Notes: generated from the letters alone by a model not told the origin. Shown: positions 9,508 through 19,144, counted from the stretch's first letter. The stretch: DNA of 64,000 nt from an uncultured Faecalibacterium sp. (GCA_934547065.1 CAKTEF010000001.1:1-64000), one strand, 5' to 3'. Program-made: numbers and translations.

Positions 9508-9608
9508 AACCCGCTTCGTTATTTTTTCATCATTTTATATCGCCAATTTTTATCCACTATTTTTGTTGCAATTGAACAGAAGTTTTCCCTCTTGTTTTCC
9601 ACACCCGC

Positions 9609-10355
9609 TCATTCGACCGGATAGCCCTCGGCATCCAGCGGCAGGTCGGTGTACTGCACCGCCTGCGGCAAGGCTTGGTCTGCCTCGCCGGAGGTCTGCT
9701 GGCTCTGCTGCGCAGCGTCCAGTTCCTCGTCATGGCGTTCGCCCCAGTCGCCGCTGTAATCCTCGCCGGAGGTCTGCCGGGCCTGTTCCCCGGCCCCCAG
9801 CTCCTCATCGTGCCGCTCGCCCCAGTCGCCGCTGTAATCCTCACCGGACACCTGCTGGGCATCCTGCTGTTCCGCCTGTGCCATCGCGGTCTGGGCATCT
9901 TTCAGCCCGATCACCGTGCCGGACGGCTTTTCCAGCAGATAGGCTCCCACGGCCTTTTTCCGGTAGACCAGCAGCACGCCGCAGCGGCTGGTCTCGCCGC
10001 TGCTGGCCGCCGGGATCAGTGCCGTCCATTTTTCCACCGTTTTTCCTTTATAGCGGGTCAGATCCATCCCGCTTTGCTGCACCACCCCGTTGAACGCCGA
10101 AAAGCTGTCGTCCCATTTGCGGGGGATCTTGACCTTATCTGCCGTGATGGACGCGCCATCCACATCCAGCCCGTAGCCTGTGAACCAGGTCTGGATGTCC
10201 TGTGCGCTCTCGATTTTGTTCCCGGCTGCCGCCGCTGCGACCGTGCGGGTGCTGATGTACCGCCCCAGCAGCGCGCTGAACGCCACCAGTACACAGCACA
10301 GTGCGCCCACTCCCGCCCGTTTCAAGCTCGTTTTGTTCAGTGTGACCACAAACAT
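9609..10355 (-). CDS. DUF4830-like membrane-anchored protein with C-terminal 26-residue repeats
   Basis: Protein of 248 residues, function unknown. A single N-terminal membrane helix (about 12-32) is followed by a domain (about 45-150) with features I associate with DUF4830: a helix (AQDIQTWFTGYGLDV), then the KIPRKWDDSFSAFNGVV and DLTRYKGKTVEKW segments. The tail has two nearly identical 26-residue units starting SGEDYSGDWGERHDEEL plus a partial third, encoded by a 78-base DNA repeat (about 9684-9855). The tail is acidic and probably flexible, outside the membrane. Start chosen at 10355, 7 bases after GGGAGG; an ATG six bases upstream is an alternative. Confidence 0.7.
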   Translation of the reverse strand: MFVVTLNKTSLKRAGVGALCCVLVAFSALLGRYISTRTVAAAAAGNKIESAQDIQTWFTGYGLDVDGASITADKVKIPRKWDDSFSAFNGVVQQSGMDLTRYKGKTVEKWTALIPAASSGETSRCGVLLVYRKKAVGAYLLEKPSGTVIGLKDAQTAMAQAEQQDAQQVSGEDYSGDWGERHDEELGAGEQARQTSGEDYSGDWGERHDEELDAAQQSQQTSGEADQALPQAVQYTDLPLDAEGYPVE

Positions 10356-10440
10356 GCCCATGCCTCCCACCCTTTTGTTCTGAAAAGAGTATATGGCACG
10401 GCGGGGGAAGTTATGAATGCGGAAAAGTCCCGCTTAACAA

Positions 10441-10505
10441 CAAAAAAGACACCTCACATCTTTCTTGGCAGGCATTCCTACCGGTCGGCCCAGGACCCGC
10501 ATACT
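10441..10505 (+). repeat. left direct repeat bounding the polysaccharide island
   Basis: AAAAAAGACACC, then CATCTTTCTTGGCAGGCATT, CCTACCGG, and CCAGGACCCGCA with CTAA. The same block occurs at 29021-29075 and 29403-29463 in the same orientation, with a few substitutions and a 2-base length difference. This copy lies between the last gene of the polysaccharide operon and the core gene at 9609. Confidence 0.75.
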
Positions 10506-10540
10506 AAGGGCCTGTTGCCGCCGTTCCCAGAGTGAAAGAA

Positions 10541-10978
10541 TTATTGTTCGCTTTCGCGGTATAATTTATGAAGTACTTCGGAGAGCAGCGTAGAAGATAC
10601 ATTTTCAGTGTGAGGCAGAAATACAACATCGACCCCAACTGCCGAGAATTCTTCGATCAATTTATTGTACATATTGCTGCCCTTCCAATCAGACCCATGG
10701 AACAGTGCATCAAAATGATATTTTTCCCATGCCTCCATTTTGTTCATGCTTGTCTGTGGAACTGCGAGATCCACACATTTAAGCTCGCTGACGATTGCAA
10801 TTCGTTCTTCGAAAGGTATAATGGGAGTTTTGTTTTTATAGCTCTTTACAACTTCATCTGTACTGACACCGACAATCAGGTAGTCGCACTGTTCTTTTGA
10901 GCGTTTCAGAATATTGAGGTGGCCAATATGAAACATATCAAACACGCCCGTTGTATATCCGATCTTGTATTTTTTCAT
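10541..10978 (-). CDS. TagD-like cytidylyltransferase
   Basis: Protein of 145 residues of the nucleotidyltransferase family that includes glycerol-3-phosphate cytidylyltransferase (TagD). Motifs: GVFDMFHIGHLN (the HxGH nucleotide-binding site), GSDWKGS and a C-terminal HTENVSSTLL in the place of the family's RTEGISTT. It should make CDP-glycerol or a similar CDP-polyol, the donor for a phospho-substituent. It is the last gene of the polysaccharide operon, 5 bases after the flippase. With the LicD gene two steps upstream it suggests phosphoglycerol (or similar) decoration of the glycan. Start ATG at 10978 after AGGATAACAGGT. Confidence 0.85.
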   Translation of the reverse strand: MKKYKIGYTTGVFDMFHIGHLNILKRSKEQCDYLIVGVSTDEVVKSYKNKTPIIPFEERIAIVSELKCVDLAVPQTSMNKMEAWEKYHFDALFHGSDWKGSNMYNKLIEEFSAVGVDVVFLPHTENVSSTLLSEVLHKLYRESEQ

Positions 10979-10983
10979 ACCTG

Positions 10984-12438
10984 TTATCCTCGTTTTTTCT
11001 TGAGTTCCACAAACAACTGCTGAAGCGATTTTCTTTTTAAGTATAGAATGAATGCGCACAAAGCCAAAACAGAATATCGAATCAGAATGTGAGAATAAAA
11101 TTGCATGATGATTGCGCCGCTGCCAATCAGGAGGATCCCGATGCCAAAAATGATCCGCCCATGATAGATTTCCTCATCCTGAATATAGACCGCTACGACC
11201 TTTTTCATAAAGTGATAGTGCGCTCCGGCATACAGGATATAGCATACAAGGGTCGTGTATCCTGCTGCCGGATATCCAAAGCGAGGAATGAAGATTGCAT
11301 TCAGCACGATATTCACGATGGCACCAAGAACAGATGCTGCCATAACATACTTGGTCTTTTCGTAATAATATTCAAACGTTGCAAAGAGATTGTACAAAAA
11401 CATAAAATACACGCTCATGGTAACGGGGGGAATCACCGCAAGCGCGCTCTGATAACTCGCTGGCGCTAGGATCGTCAGAATTTCAGGTGCCACGGCGATC
11501 ACCATAAAATTGCAAAGAGCGATCAGCAGTAGAATGGGATACGAAGTTTTTCCAATATTTTTTGCATTCCCATCTCGCAGCGATTTATAGATCCAAGGGT
11601 TCATTGTTCCGGAAATGGAAGAATTGAGGATTTGAAGCCCCATCGAAAGTGTATACGCTACACTGTAATACGCCGTAGCGGCAGAACCGCAAAAAGAATG
11701 AATCATCAACCTGTCCGACTGGCTTAAAACAATTTGCGAAAGATAGTGTAACACCAGTGGTAGATTGAACTTGAGAGCATATAACCAATACGTTTTATCG
11801 TAAAACTTTTTTCCCTGCCGCATCATTGAAAAATACAGCGCAGCGAAAAGAATCACATCGACAGCGGTTGCCGTAAAGACTCTGGCCTCAGTTTGGTGAT
11901 TCTGATTTACCCTTAGAATCATTAGAATACCAAAGATAGGTCTGGCAACAACATAGGTCAACGTGAGAGCCACAAGTTTGCGATAACGGTAGTTTACCCT
12001 TTCTCTATTTGACCAAAATTGGTACGCCGCTGTTGCCCAAATTTCAAGGAACATTGCTACCATCAACGCCGACGAAAGATCGAATATGGCATTGAAGAAA
12101 TCATGAAAGAGAGCATAGATCAAAAACCAGACAAAAATACAGGTCGATGAAAGACCTAGCATGGAGGATGTAAAGACCTTTTGATTATCCTCATTTTTGA
12201 CAAGCCCTCTCGTATAAACTCCAGCTGCTAAATTCAGTGACACAATAATCTGAACAATACTAAGCCACGAGTTATATACACTAAATCGGCCATACTCAAC
12301 ATCCGTCATCACCCGCGTAAAAATTGGCGTTGTGATCATCGAAATTCCTTTTTGAAGAAATCCACAGATGAGAAACCAGAGGGATGCCTTTACCGGGGCC
12401 TTTATCGTTTTATACTTTTGTACGAGGTTTTGTATCAT
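10984..12438 (-). CDS. Wzx-type polysaccharide flippase
   Basis: Protein of 484 residues with about 14 hydrophobic segments, of the MOP superfamily, which moves lipid-linked repeat units across the membrane. The N-terminus (APVKASLWFLICGFLQKGI, then TPIFTRVMTDVEYGRFSVYN) is characteristic of oligosaccharide flippases. The start ATG at 12438 has AGGAAAG 7 bases upstream; a TTG 27 bases earlier is in frame but less likely. It lies 23 bases after licD. Base composition is clearly AT-richer than in genes outside the island. Confidence 0.9.
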   Translation of the reverse strand: MIQNLVQKYKTIKAPVKASLWFLICGFLQKGISMITTPIFTRVMTDVEYGRFSVYNSWLSIVQIIVSLNLAAGVYTRGLVKNEDNQKVFTSSMLGLSSTCIFVWFLIYALFHDFFNAIFDLSSALMVAMFLEIWATAAYQFWSNRERVNYRYRKLVALTLTYVVARPIFGILMILRVNQNHQTEARVFTATAVDVILFAALYFSMMRQGKKFYDKTYWLYALKFNLPLVLHYLSQIVLSQSDRLMIHSFCGSAATAYYSVAYTLSMGLQILNSSISGTMNPWIYKSLRDGNAKNIGKTSYPILLLIALCNFMVIAVAPEILTILAPASYQSALAVIPPVTMSVYFMFLYNLFATFEYYYEKTKYVMAASVLGAIVNIVLNAIFIPRFGYPAAGYTTLVCYILYAGAHYHFMKKVVAVYIQDEEIYHGRIIFGIGILLIGSGAIIMQFYSHILIRYSVLALCAFILYLKRKSLQQLFVELKKKRG

Positions 12439-12461
12439 ACTTGTCTTTCCTGCATAAGTGG

Positions 12462-13286
12462 TCAAGAATCAAATTCTACCGTTGTGAAAAAATCCAAATT
12501 GGCTTTCTGCTGTTCTTTCGGAGGGAGCTTCATATAATCGCCGTATAATTGTGTCAGATAGGCTTTGTATCTATTGGGAGCATAATATTCTCTCCCCTCA
12601 AAGGGCAGTAAAACGGGTGTTCCATAAATAGGTTCATCGATGCACTGCTTTGTATATGAGTAGTGGCTTGCCATGGAACATAGTAAGTCGGAGGGGATTC
12701 CGTTGTATTTTTGCATGACTTTCTGCTGTTTCGCATTGATTCTATCAACGGATGTCCAGAAAAGGGCACCTCGGATCATCTTTCTCGCAAAAGATTTGAG
12801 CGGGGAGGCGGAATATCTGTAGTTTATCCGTAGCATCTTCAGCTTTTTTAGGCGGATCAGTTCGGTTTCCTGTTTCTCTCTGAGCAAAGCATCATCCGGT
12901 GCATAATCAAGCGGAAAAATATCAAGGTATATTCCCAGATTTTGCGCAGTTGGGTTGATCCGATCATGTTTTGTGTAAAGTTTCGTGTTGCGAATACAGA
13001 TCAACGCATGGGGATGATTGAAATTCCTTGTGTTTTCATAATCTCTGTATATAAAGCGAGGGTTCAATTTTTTACTGCATATTTCCTTAAAGCGAATATA
13101 CTCCGTTCGCTTCATCGCAATATCCATATCCAAATCCCACGGAATAAAGCCTTTATGCCGAACTGCACCAAGTAAAGTTCCGGCGATCATGTAGTATTCG
13201 ATTTTGTTCTCGACACATAGTCTATGGATTTCATCCATTATTTCGAGCTGGGCTTTTTGCAGGCGTTTGAAATCTTCCGGTGTCAT
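12462..13286 (-). CDS. LicD-family phosphotransferase
   Basis: Protein of 274 residues, cytoplasmic or membrane-associated. The nucleotidyltransferase-like fold is visible in IAGTLLGAVRHKGFIPWDLD followed by MDIAMKR, the LicD signature with the DxD metal ligands. LicD proteins transfer phosphocholine, phosphoribitol or related groups from CDP donors to glycans. No choline genes are visible here, and the operon carries a TagD-like enzyme, so a CDP-polyol donor is more likely. Good ribosome site GAGGAGAGAAAACTT. Lies between Wzy and Wzx genes. Confidence 0.87.
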   Translation of the reverse strand: MTPEDFKRLQKAQLEIMDEIHRLCVENKIEYYMIAGTLLGAVRHKGFIPWDLDMDIAMKRTEYIRFKEICSKKLNPRFIYRDYENTRNFNHPHALICIRNTKLYTKHDRINPTAQNLGIYLDIFPLDYAPDDALLREKQETELIRLKKLKMLRINYRYSASPLKSFARKMIRGALFWTSVDRINAKQQKVMQKYNGIPSDLLCSMASHYSYTKQCIDEPIYGTPVLLPFEGREYYAPNRYKAYLTQLYGDYMKLPPKEQQKANLDFFTTVEFDS

Positions 13287-13300
13287 AAGTTTTCTCTCCT

Positions 13301-14641
13301 CTATTCGTCTTGCTCAATAGGTTGCGGGGTGCTATGTTCCACACTCAAATTCCAGATAAAAATTGCCGTCAACAGATGCACAGGCAATTCAAAACTGAAT
13401 AGCTGGTTCAGCGTACAATACATGATTGCGATTCCGATGATTCCACTATACTGGATAATGTTCCGTTTAATGGGGATCTGTGTACTTTGAAGGATGGAAC
13501 CAAAAACAAAAAACAGCAAACTCCCCCCAACAATTCCTAAATGGTAGAGAGATTCGATGTAGAAATTGTGAGCAGCATAGATTCCCTTTCGTGTGCGTAG
13601 ATATCCCGCTCCAAGGCCGCTCCCGAATATAAGTTTCCACGGATTGCTTTTCAAATATTGAAAATAGTCCATCCATATTCCTGTCCGTCCGGTCGTCATG
13701 GAAGAAATACTGCCATCACCGGTTTGAAAGCGCGCAATGATAATGTCAAAAATTGGAAAGATACCTGAAAGCGCTCCGGCCAGAACGATTGCAACGACCA
13801 AAACAGAAGCAATTTGAAAAATGTAGCGTTTATTCTGTTGGTTTTCCTTTATCAGAACCAGAACCGGCAGTGCCATCATAACCGTGATGGTTTTGCTGTA
13901 TGTAATGATCCCAAAATAAAACAGAATTCCCCCCAGCAACACTGCACGGATCATTCCGATCTCTTTTCTGGAGAACAGAATGACAACGAGACAGAGGCAA
14001 AGGATGATATTGACCCCATAGTAGTTGGGATCATCGTATAATGCTGAAAACCGATCCACAGAACCAAAGCCGTAACCGGCACTCAAGGTTTTAGAGGTCA
14101 CAAAACGCTGGAGTTGAAAGATCCGGGGTTGGATCAGGGTTGCAAAGGACGCTGCCAGGATTCCTGTGATATATCCCAGAAAATAGTTCTTGTGATGCTG
14201 TTCGATCTTGGTTCGTGCGCCGTTCCGGATAACAAGAATATTGGCCATCAGCTTGATCGTTCGTTTCCAATCCACCGTATGGAAAACCAGCTGAACTGCG
14301 ACTACCACAATGAAAAAAATCAGCAAAACCACAAACGAATCGTCTACTTCCTGCTGAATGAACACCTCCTGAGCAATGTCCAAAAGAACATAAAACAGGA
14401 GAATGTAGGTTAAAAAGGACTGCCCGGTCGCACTTGTCCGGAAGATCGTGGCAAGTGGCGTTATTGTCAGGTAGAGAAAGACGAAATCCGCTGTATCAAC
14501 CACATACGTCAAGAGCGTTAAGACACCGAACGCTGCAACGGAAAGGATCGGATAGCTCGTCCCCAGCAAAATCATAAAGAGCAGGATCCCGGCGATGCTC
14601 CATCTTTGGATATTCGACATACGATCCAGTCCAAACGGCAT
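13301..14641 (-). CDS. Wzy-type O-antigen polymerase/ligase family membrane protein
   Basis: Protein of 446 residues with about 11 membrane segments and a long loop (about 285-360) between late helices, as in Wzy polymerases. The segments YDDPNYYGVNIILCLCLVV and TGRTGIWMDYF, then AHNFYIESLYHLGIVGG, are typical of the O-antigen ligase/polymerase fold. It should join repeat units on the outer face of the membrane. Start ATG follows GGGGGTGAAGCG. It is 13 bases after the preceding glycosyltransferase. Confidence 0.88.
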   Translation of the reverse strand: MPFGLDRMSNIQRWSIAGILLFMILLGTSYPILSVAAFGVLTLLTYVVDTADFVFLYLTITPLATIFRTSATGQSFLTYILLFYVLLDIAQEVFIQQEVDDSFVVLLIFFIVVVAVQLVFHTVDWKRTIKLMANILVIRNGARTKIEQHHKNYFLGYITGILAASFATLIQPRIFQLQRFVTSKTLSAGYGFGSVDRFSALYDDPNYYGVNIILCLCLVVILFSRKEIGMIRAVLLGGILFYFGIITYSKTITVMMALPVLVLIKENQQNKRYIFQIASVLVVAIVLAGALSGIFPIFDIIIARFQTGDGSISSMTTGRTGIWMDYFQYLKSNPWKLIFGSGLGAGYLRTRKGIYAAHNFYIESLYHLGIVGGSLLFFVFGSILQSTQIPIKRNIIQYSGIIGIAIMYCTLNQLFSFELPVHLLTAIFIWNLSVEHSTPQPIEQDE

Positions 14642-14654
14642 CGCTTCACCCCCA

Positions 14655-15833
14655 TCAATCGTTCAGCCATTCCCTTGTTTTTAAGATGGCCTGATCGTTC
14701 TTGTATTGCGTTCTCCGGATTTTTTCTTTTGCTGTTTTGATTTTTTCACGATGGGCCATCAGTGCGGAAAACGCTTCTTCAAGCTCCTGCTTTGAGTTTC
14801 CACAGATGAAATTCCCCTCATCGGAACCTAAAAGTTCCCTGCTGGAACAGGTTTCTGTTGAAAAAACAGGAACCCCCAGATAATTGGATTCTCTGTAAAC
14901 AACGGGTGCGGCTTCGCTGTAAGAAACGCTTAAATAGAGATCCGCATTTTTCATATAGGGGTATGGATTCAACTGATTCCCAAGCAAAATAACGGATTCG
15001 CCCAACGATTCCGCTTTGATCTTATCTTCAATTTCATGGCGTTCGTAGCCATCGCCTGCAATGTACCAACGAATGTCTTTTTGCTGCCGGAGCGTCGGAG
15101 CAAATGCTTCCAATGCCCGGAGGATCCCTTTTTCCTGTGCCAAACGGCAGGCAGAAAAACAGATCAATCCATCCGACGGGAACTCCGTATCCTGCCTTTC
15201 CTCACTCATTTTTGTCAGAAATGAAAAATCCTGAAAATTATAACAGTAATCGAGTTTTGGTGCCAGGGCAGGGAATGCTCGATTGCAGGATTCCATGACG
15301 GACCTCGAAACCGCAATGACCCGATCCATCTTCTGATAAAATTGCGCATTGTATTGATTGTCGAGATCTTGACCAAGTGGATCGTAATGGATCCACGCGA
15401 TCTTTTGCTTTGCCTTTACTTTTTGGTTTACCAGTCGAGGGCAGCCTGTAAAAACACGATGCTTGCCAGCTTCGTGGCTAAAGGCGATTGCCAGATCGTA
15501 ATCTTCAAGCATCGGACAAAAATGAAGTGCGATTTCAATGGGGAAGCGGTTGTCGATGATTTTCGCCCACGCGGTGCTAAAGAGCTTAAAGAAGATGATC
15601 CGTGCGTTTCGACTTTTCCATGCCTCCCGAAAAGACATCCCCAAAGCCCGCAGCATCCACGTTGTCGGCAGCAGCCGAACGGTAGATTCAAGCCGTTCCA
15701 GCAAGTCTCCCTCTGGATGATAGACGAAACAATCCACCTCATAGGATTGGCTCAGGGCATTTGCCATATTGACATACGCCGTCTGGATCCCGCCGATGTT
15801 AAGAGAGGTGGTTACGAGAAGAATTCGTTTCAT
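14655..15833 (-). CDS. glycosyltransferase family 4 (GT-B)
   Basis: Protein of 392 residues. N-terminal Rossmann half starts LLVTTSLNIGGIQTAYVNMA. The C-terminal half has ACRLAQEKGILRALEAF, GDGYERHEIE and the nucleotide-sugar site SYSEAAPVVYRESNYLGVPV with the EX7E pattern. It adds one sugar to the lipid-linked repeat unit in the cytoplasm; acceptor and donor are unknown. The start codon overlaps the upstream gene's stop by four bases (ATGA), indicating translational coupling. Confidence 0.88.
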   Translation of the reverse strand: MKRILLVTTSLNIGGIQTAYVNMANALSQSYEVDCFVYHPEGDLLERLESTVRLLPTTWMLRALGMSFREAWKSRNARIIFFKLFSTAWAKIIDNRFPIEIALHFCPMLEDYDLAIAFSHEAGKHRVFTGCPRLVNQKVKAKQKIAWIHYDPLGQDLDNQYNAQFYQKMDRVIAVSRSVMESCNRAFPALAPKLDYCYNFQDFSFLTKMSEERQDTEFPSDGLICFSACRLAQEKGILRALEAFAPTLRQQKDIRWYIAGDGYERHEIEDKIKAESLGESVILLGNQLNPYPYMKNADLYLSVSYSEAAPVVYRESNYLGVPVFSTETCSSRELLGSDEGNFICGNSKQELEEAFSALMAHREKIKTAKEKIRRTQYKNDQAILKTREWLND

Positions 15834-16972
15834 ATCATTCCCATGCACATCTGGTGCAGGCAGTCTTTCAGCAGCTTGTTATAGGTTTCCGTATCTGCAA
15901 TCTTTTTGTGCTCACGGCAGCGATCGCAGAACGCCTGATAATACCCCGCGTCATCCCGCATTCTCTGCAGCACGGCGGCCAGTTCTTTGGGTTCTCGATG
16001 GTCTACGGCAACCCCTACGCCCCAGCGTTCGACCAACTCTGCGAGATAGGTGCCTTTCGCAACGAGGATCGGTCGTTCACAATAAATGGCTTCATAGAGT
16101 TTGTTGGGGAGGGCAGCCCGCACGTTTGTCATATCAGCATCGTAAACAGAGTAGATCACATCGCATTTTTCATAGAGTTCGGCAGCCTGCTCTTTGAAAT
16201 TAAAGCGGCCAAACCATTCACCCCGCGAATACGATCTGCAAAGAGATTCGATTTCGTTTCCGCCCTGTTCGAATCCTGCAAACAGCACTTTGATATCACA
16301 GGCTTTTGCCGCTTCGATCAAATTTTTCATTTGCTGCGGATAACGAACGTCTCCGATAAAACCAACCGTAAAATCATTCGGATCGTATCCTTTTGGTTTG
16401 TATTTTGCGAAAGCACTCAGATCCGGTGTGTTGGGCATAAACAGGGTCTTATCCTTTGGCACATAGCTGCCCAGATATTCGTCCAGAAACTTTTCAGAGG
16501 TAACGATCAGCAACGCGATTTCCTGACAACAGCGCTTTTCTTCCTGACGCAGAAAATGTTGGAGCATCTTTTTTCCAAGATTGTTCGGTTTATCGATCAG
16601 CAGCCGATGCAGATCGGCTACTTCATAAATGATTTGAACGGGCTTTGCGGTATGCTCCTTGTACCGGCAGGCGATCCGCAGCATATCCAATCCCTGCACA
16701 TGGATAACATCCGGGTCGATCCTCCGGAGCAGCCTTTGGGCTTTCCGGGAAAACAAAGTATATGCCGGAAGCCGTTTCACCGGATTTCCGGCAGCAGGAA
16801 TGGACAGCGAATGCACCGTAAAACCATCTTCCTTTGGTTTTAACTGCATTTCCGAGCCGCGATCCCAGCAGATCAGATGTGTGTCATACTCCTGTTTTTC
16901 AAGCGCAAGACGCTTATAGAGCCTTGGATTCGGCAGAAACCCAACCAACATTGCCAGCTTTTTTCGTTTCAT
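15830..16972 (-). CDS. glycosyltransferase, GT4-like
   Basis: Protein of 380 residues with a GT-B fold: N-terminal KLAMLVGFLPNPRLYKRLA and DVIHVQGLDMLRIA; C-terminal TVGFIGDVRYPQQMKNLIEA, then ALPNKLYEAIYCERPILVAKG, the usual acceptor of the nucleotide-sugar. It differs from many GT4s in a shortened EX7E region. Its ATG lies 59 bases inside the end of the upstream gene, with GGAGGAAGC nearby, so the two are translationally coupled. Confidence 0.82.
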   Translation of the reverse strand: MKRKKLAMLVGFLPNPRLYKRLALEKQEYDTHLICWDRGSEMQLKPKEDGFTVHSLSIPAAGNPVKRLPAYTLFSRKAQRLLRRIDPDVIHVQGLDMLRIACRYKEHTAKPVQIIYEVADLHRLLIDKPNNLGKKMLQHFLRQEEKRCCQEIALLIVTSEKFLDEYLGSYVPKDKTLFMPNTPDLSAFAKYKPKGYDPNDFTVGFIGDVRYPQQMKNLIEAAKACDIKVLFAGFEQGGNEIESLCRSYSRGEWFGRFNFKEQAAELYEKCDVIYSVYDADMTNVRAALPNKLYEAIYCERPILVAKGTYLAELVERWGVGVAVDHREPKELAAVLQRMRDDAGYYQAFCDRCREHKKIADTETYNKLLKDCLHQMCMGMI

Positions 16973-18047
16973 CCAATGCTTCCTCCATCCATGTTACCTT
17001 GAAGATCTGCTCATCCGCATCCTTGACACATCCCATACTGAAATAGCACACCCGTCCATGGCAGTTTGTAAAGGTTGCGGTTCCATATTCAAACAAATGC
17101 AGGGGAAGGCCGTCGTGTTCAAACTCTGCAATTCGGGTCAGCTCACCGGACTGCGCCAGGTGGGATACGGTCACAGACCGCCCTTGAATCCCTTTCCCCG
17201 GATGAGAAGTCAGCCAATAGGCGACCCTGTTCGGGATCTGTGCATCCGGCTCACACGTTGTGGAAAACAGCAGACCGTCACCACAGCGCGTTCCGTAAAT
17301 ACAAGTTCCCGGTATAAAATGAAGCGGATGCTCTTTTCCATCGCACAGCTGATAAATATAATTTTCTTCCGATGGCGAATCCGTCAGATAATATGGAAAC
17401 TGCATTTGGCAGGCTCGATCCTTCTGGCTGCCCGTCAGAAGCGGGGTCACCTCTGCAAAATCGCTCTTTGCGCACCAGATTCCGGATTCAGGATCTTCAT
17501 CGCCTGTCAGGATATAAACACAGGCTCTCGGAACGTCCGGAACGATATTATGAATGTGGCGGACGGCACCCGCCGGAAATGTATAGCAGATGTTCCATTC
17601 CGAAGCCCGATCACAACGACGAAAAATACGAACTTGTTCCCGTTTCGGGTTTGGGCCATAGTCTCCCATTATCCAACCGTCTGCAAAACCATCGACTCCG
17701 GCGACCCGTGCGATAAAAAGCGGTTTTCCTCGCACGGGGATCTTTGCCTGCGTCCACTGGTCTGTTTTACAGTTCCACTCATAAAAAGCGTCCTCGCATT
17801 GAAAGAACAAAACATCCTTTTCAATTTCAACGGCCCATCGGAGTTCCATATGCAAAAGACGCTCCAAAATCCGGAACTGCCCGAAACCATACTTCCATGC
17901 AGGAAAGGGCAGGCACTTTTTTTTCACGATGGAACCGTCCGCAGTCGCAACGATCAAATTGCCTTTCTGATAGGCTGCAACCATCCCATTTTGCAGGATG
18001 CAAAGTGCTTTCCCCCGCAGAGGACTTTCTTCAACAGAAAATCTCAT
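16914..18047 (-). CDS. beta-propeller (sialidase/BNR-like) protein of unknown function in the polysaccharide operon
   Basis: Protein of 377 residues with no signal peptide or membrane segment, so cytoplasmic as read. The sequence is a chain of short beta-strand blocks with aromatic/glycine turns. The central block RHIHNIVPDVPRACVYILTGD followed by ESGIWCAKSDFAEVTPLLTG resembles the propeller blades of sialidase-like/BNR proteins. I see no catalytic Asp-box set, so I do not propose an enzyme. Its ATG overlaps the WecB stop by four bases, and the next glycosyltransferase starts inside its end, so it is embedded in the operon and probably needed for the same glycan. Confidence 0.65.
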   Translation of the reverse strand: MRFSVEESPLRGKALCILQNGMVAAYQKGNLIVATADGSIVKKKCLPFPAWKYGFGQFRILERLLHMELRWAVEIEKDVLFFQCEDAFYEWNCKTDQWTQAKIPVRGKPLFIARVAGVDGFADGWIMGDYGPNPKREQVRIFRRCDRASEWNICYTFPAGAVRHIHNIVPDVPRACVYILTGDEDPESGIWCAKSDFAEVTPLLTGSQKDRACQMQFPYYLTDSPSEENYIYQLCDGKEHPLHFIPGTCIYGTRCGDGLLFSTTCEPDAQIPNRVAYWLTSHPGKGIQGRSVTVSHLAQSGELTRIAEFEHDGLPLHLFEYGTATFTNCHGRVCYFSMGCVKDADEQIFKVTWMEEALDETKKAGNVGWVSAESKAL

Positions 18048-19144
18048 TTCAACTTCTCGCTTAGAATTTTTACGATCCGCTCGCAAGCGTGGCCATCACC
18101 GTATGGATTGGCGGTACCGGCCATCGCCTCATACAGCGTGGGGTCCATCAGGAGCTTAGTGAATTCCTGATAAATCGTTTCTTCGCTTGTCCCCACAAGT
18201 TTCAACGTACCTGCGGCAACTCCTTCCGGACGCTCCGTTGTATCCCGCATCACCAGAACCGGTTTCCCCAAAGAAGGGGCTTCTTCCTGAATTCCGCCGG
18301 AATCCGTCAGGATCAAATGGCTCCGTGCCATAAAATTATGAAAATCCAGAACATCCAGAGGTTCAATGATGTGGATGCGATCATCTCCACCAAGGTATTC
18401 ATTTGCGATCTCTCGTACCGTCGGGTTCATGTGGATGGGGTAGATCGCTTTCACGTCCGGGTGTTCCTCCATTACACGGCGAATCGCACGGAACATATTC
18501 CTCATGGGTTCCCCAAGATTTTCCCGGCGATGTGCCGTAATCAAAATCAGTCTGCTATCGGCCGCCCACTCAAGTTCCGGGTGACTGTATTGTTCTTTTA
18601 CGGTGAAACGCAGAGCGTCGATTGCGGTGTTTCCGGTTACGAAGATCGTATCCGCGCTGCGACCTTCCCGAACAAGATTTTGTTTTGCTGTTTCCGTAGG
18701 GGCAAAGTTATAACGGCTGATGATCGAAACGGCTTGCCGGTTGAATTCCTCCGGAAAGGGACTATAAATATCGTAGGTGCGAAGCCCGGCTTCCACATGG
18801 CCGACCGGGATCTGCATATAATAACACGCCAATGCCGTTACAAAAGTTGTTGATGTATCGCCATGAACCAGAACAACGTCCGGCCGTTCTTCCGCCAGGA
18901 CGACACGGATGCGTTCCAGGATATTCGTCGTGATGTCAAAAAGCGTTTGCTTTTCTTTCATAATGGACAGGTCATAGTCCGGCACTACCCCAAATGTGGT
19001 TAAGACTGCATCAAGCATCTGCCGATGCTGCCCGGTTACACAAACGATGGACCGCAGATCCGTTTGTTTTTTTAATTCCTGCACCAGTGGGCACATTTTG
19101 ATCGCTTCCGGACGTGTGCCGAACACCAACATCACTTTTTTCAT
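18044..19144 (-). CDS. wecB: UDP-N-acetylglucosamine 2-epimerase (non-hydrolysing)
   Basis: Protein of 366 residues converting UDP-GlcNAc to UDP-ManNAc. Signature stretches: VFGTRPEAIKMCPLV at the start, VHGDTSTTF, VEAGLRTYDIYSPFPEE, HRREN and LTDSGGIQEEAPSLGKPVL. Length is typical. Two ATGs lie side by side (19147, 19144); the second is 6 bases after GAGG. It sits directly after wecC; the two together supply UDP-ManNAcA to the polysaccharide. Confidence 0.96.
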   Translation of the reverse strand: MKKVMLVFGTRPEAIKMCPLVQELKKQTDLRSIVCVTGQHRQMLDAVLTTFGVVPDYDLSIMKEKQTLFDITTNILERIRVVLAEERPDVVLVHGDTSTTFVTALACYYMQIPVGHVEAGLRTYDIYSPFPEEFNRQAVSIISRYNFAPTETAKQNLVREGRSADTIFVTGNTAIDALRFTVKEQYSHPELEWAADSRLILITAHRRENLGEPMRNMFRAIRRVMEEHPDVKAIYPIHMNPTVREIANEYLGGDDRIHIIEPLDVLDFHNFMARSHLILTDSGGIQEEAPSLGKPVLVMRDTTERPEGVAAGTLKLVGTSEETIYQEFTKLLMDPTLYEAMAGTANPYGDGHACERIVKILSEKLK

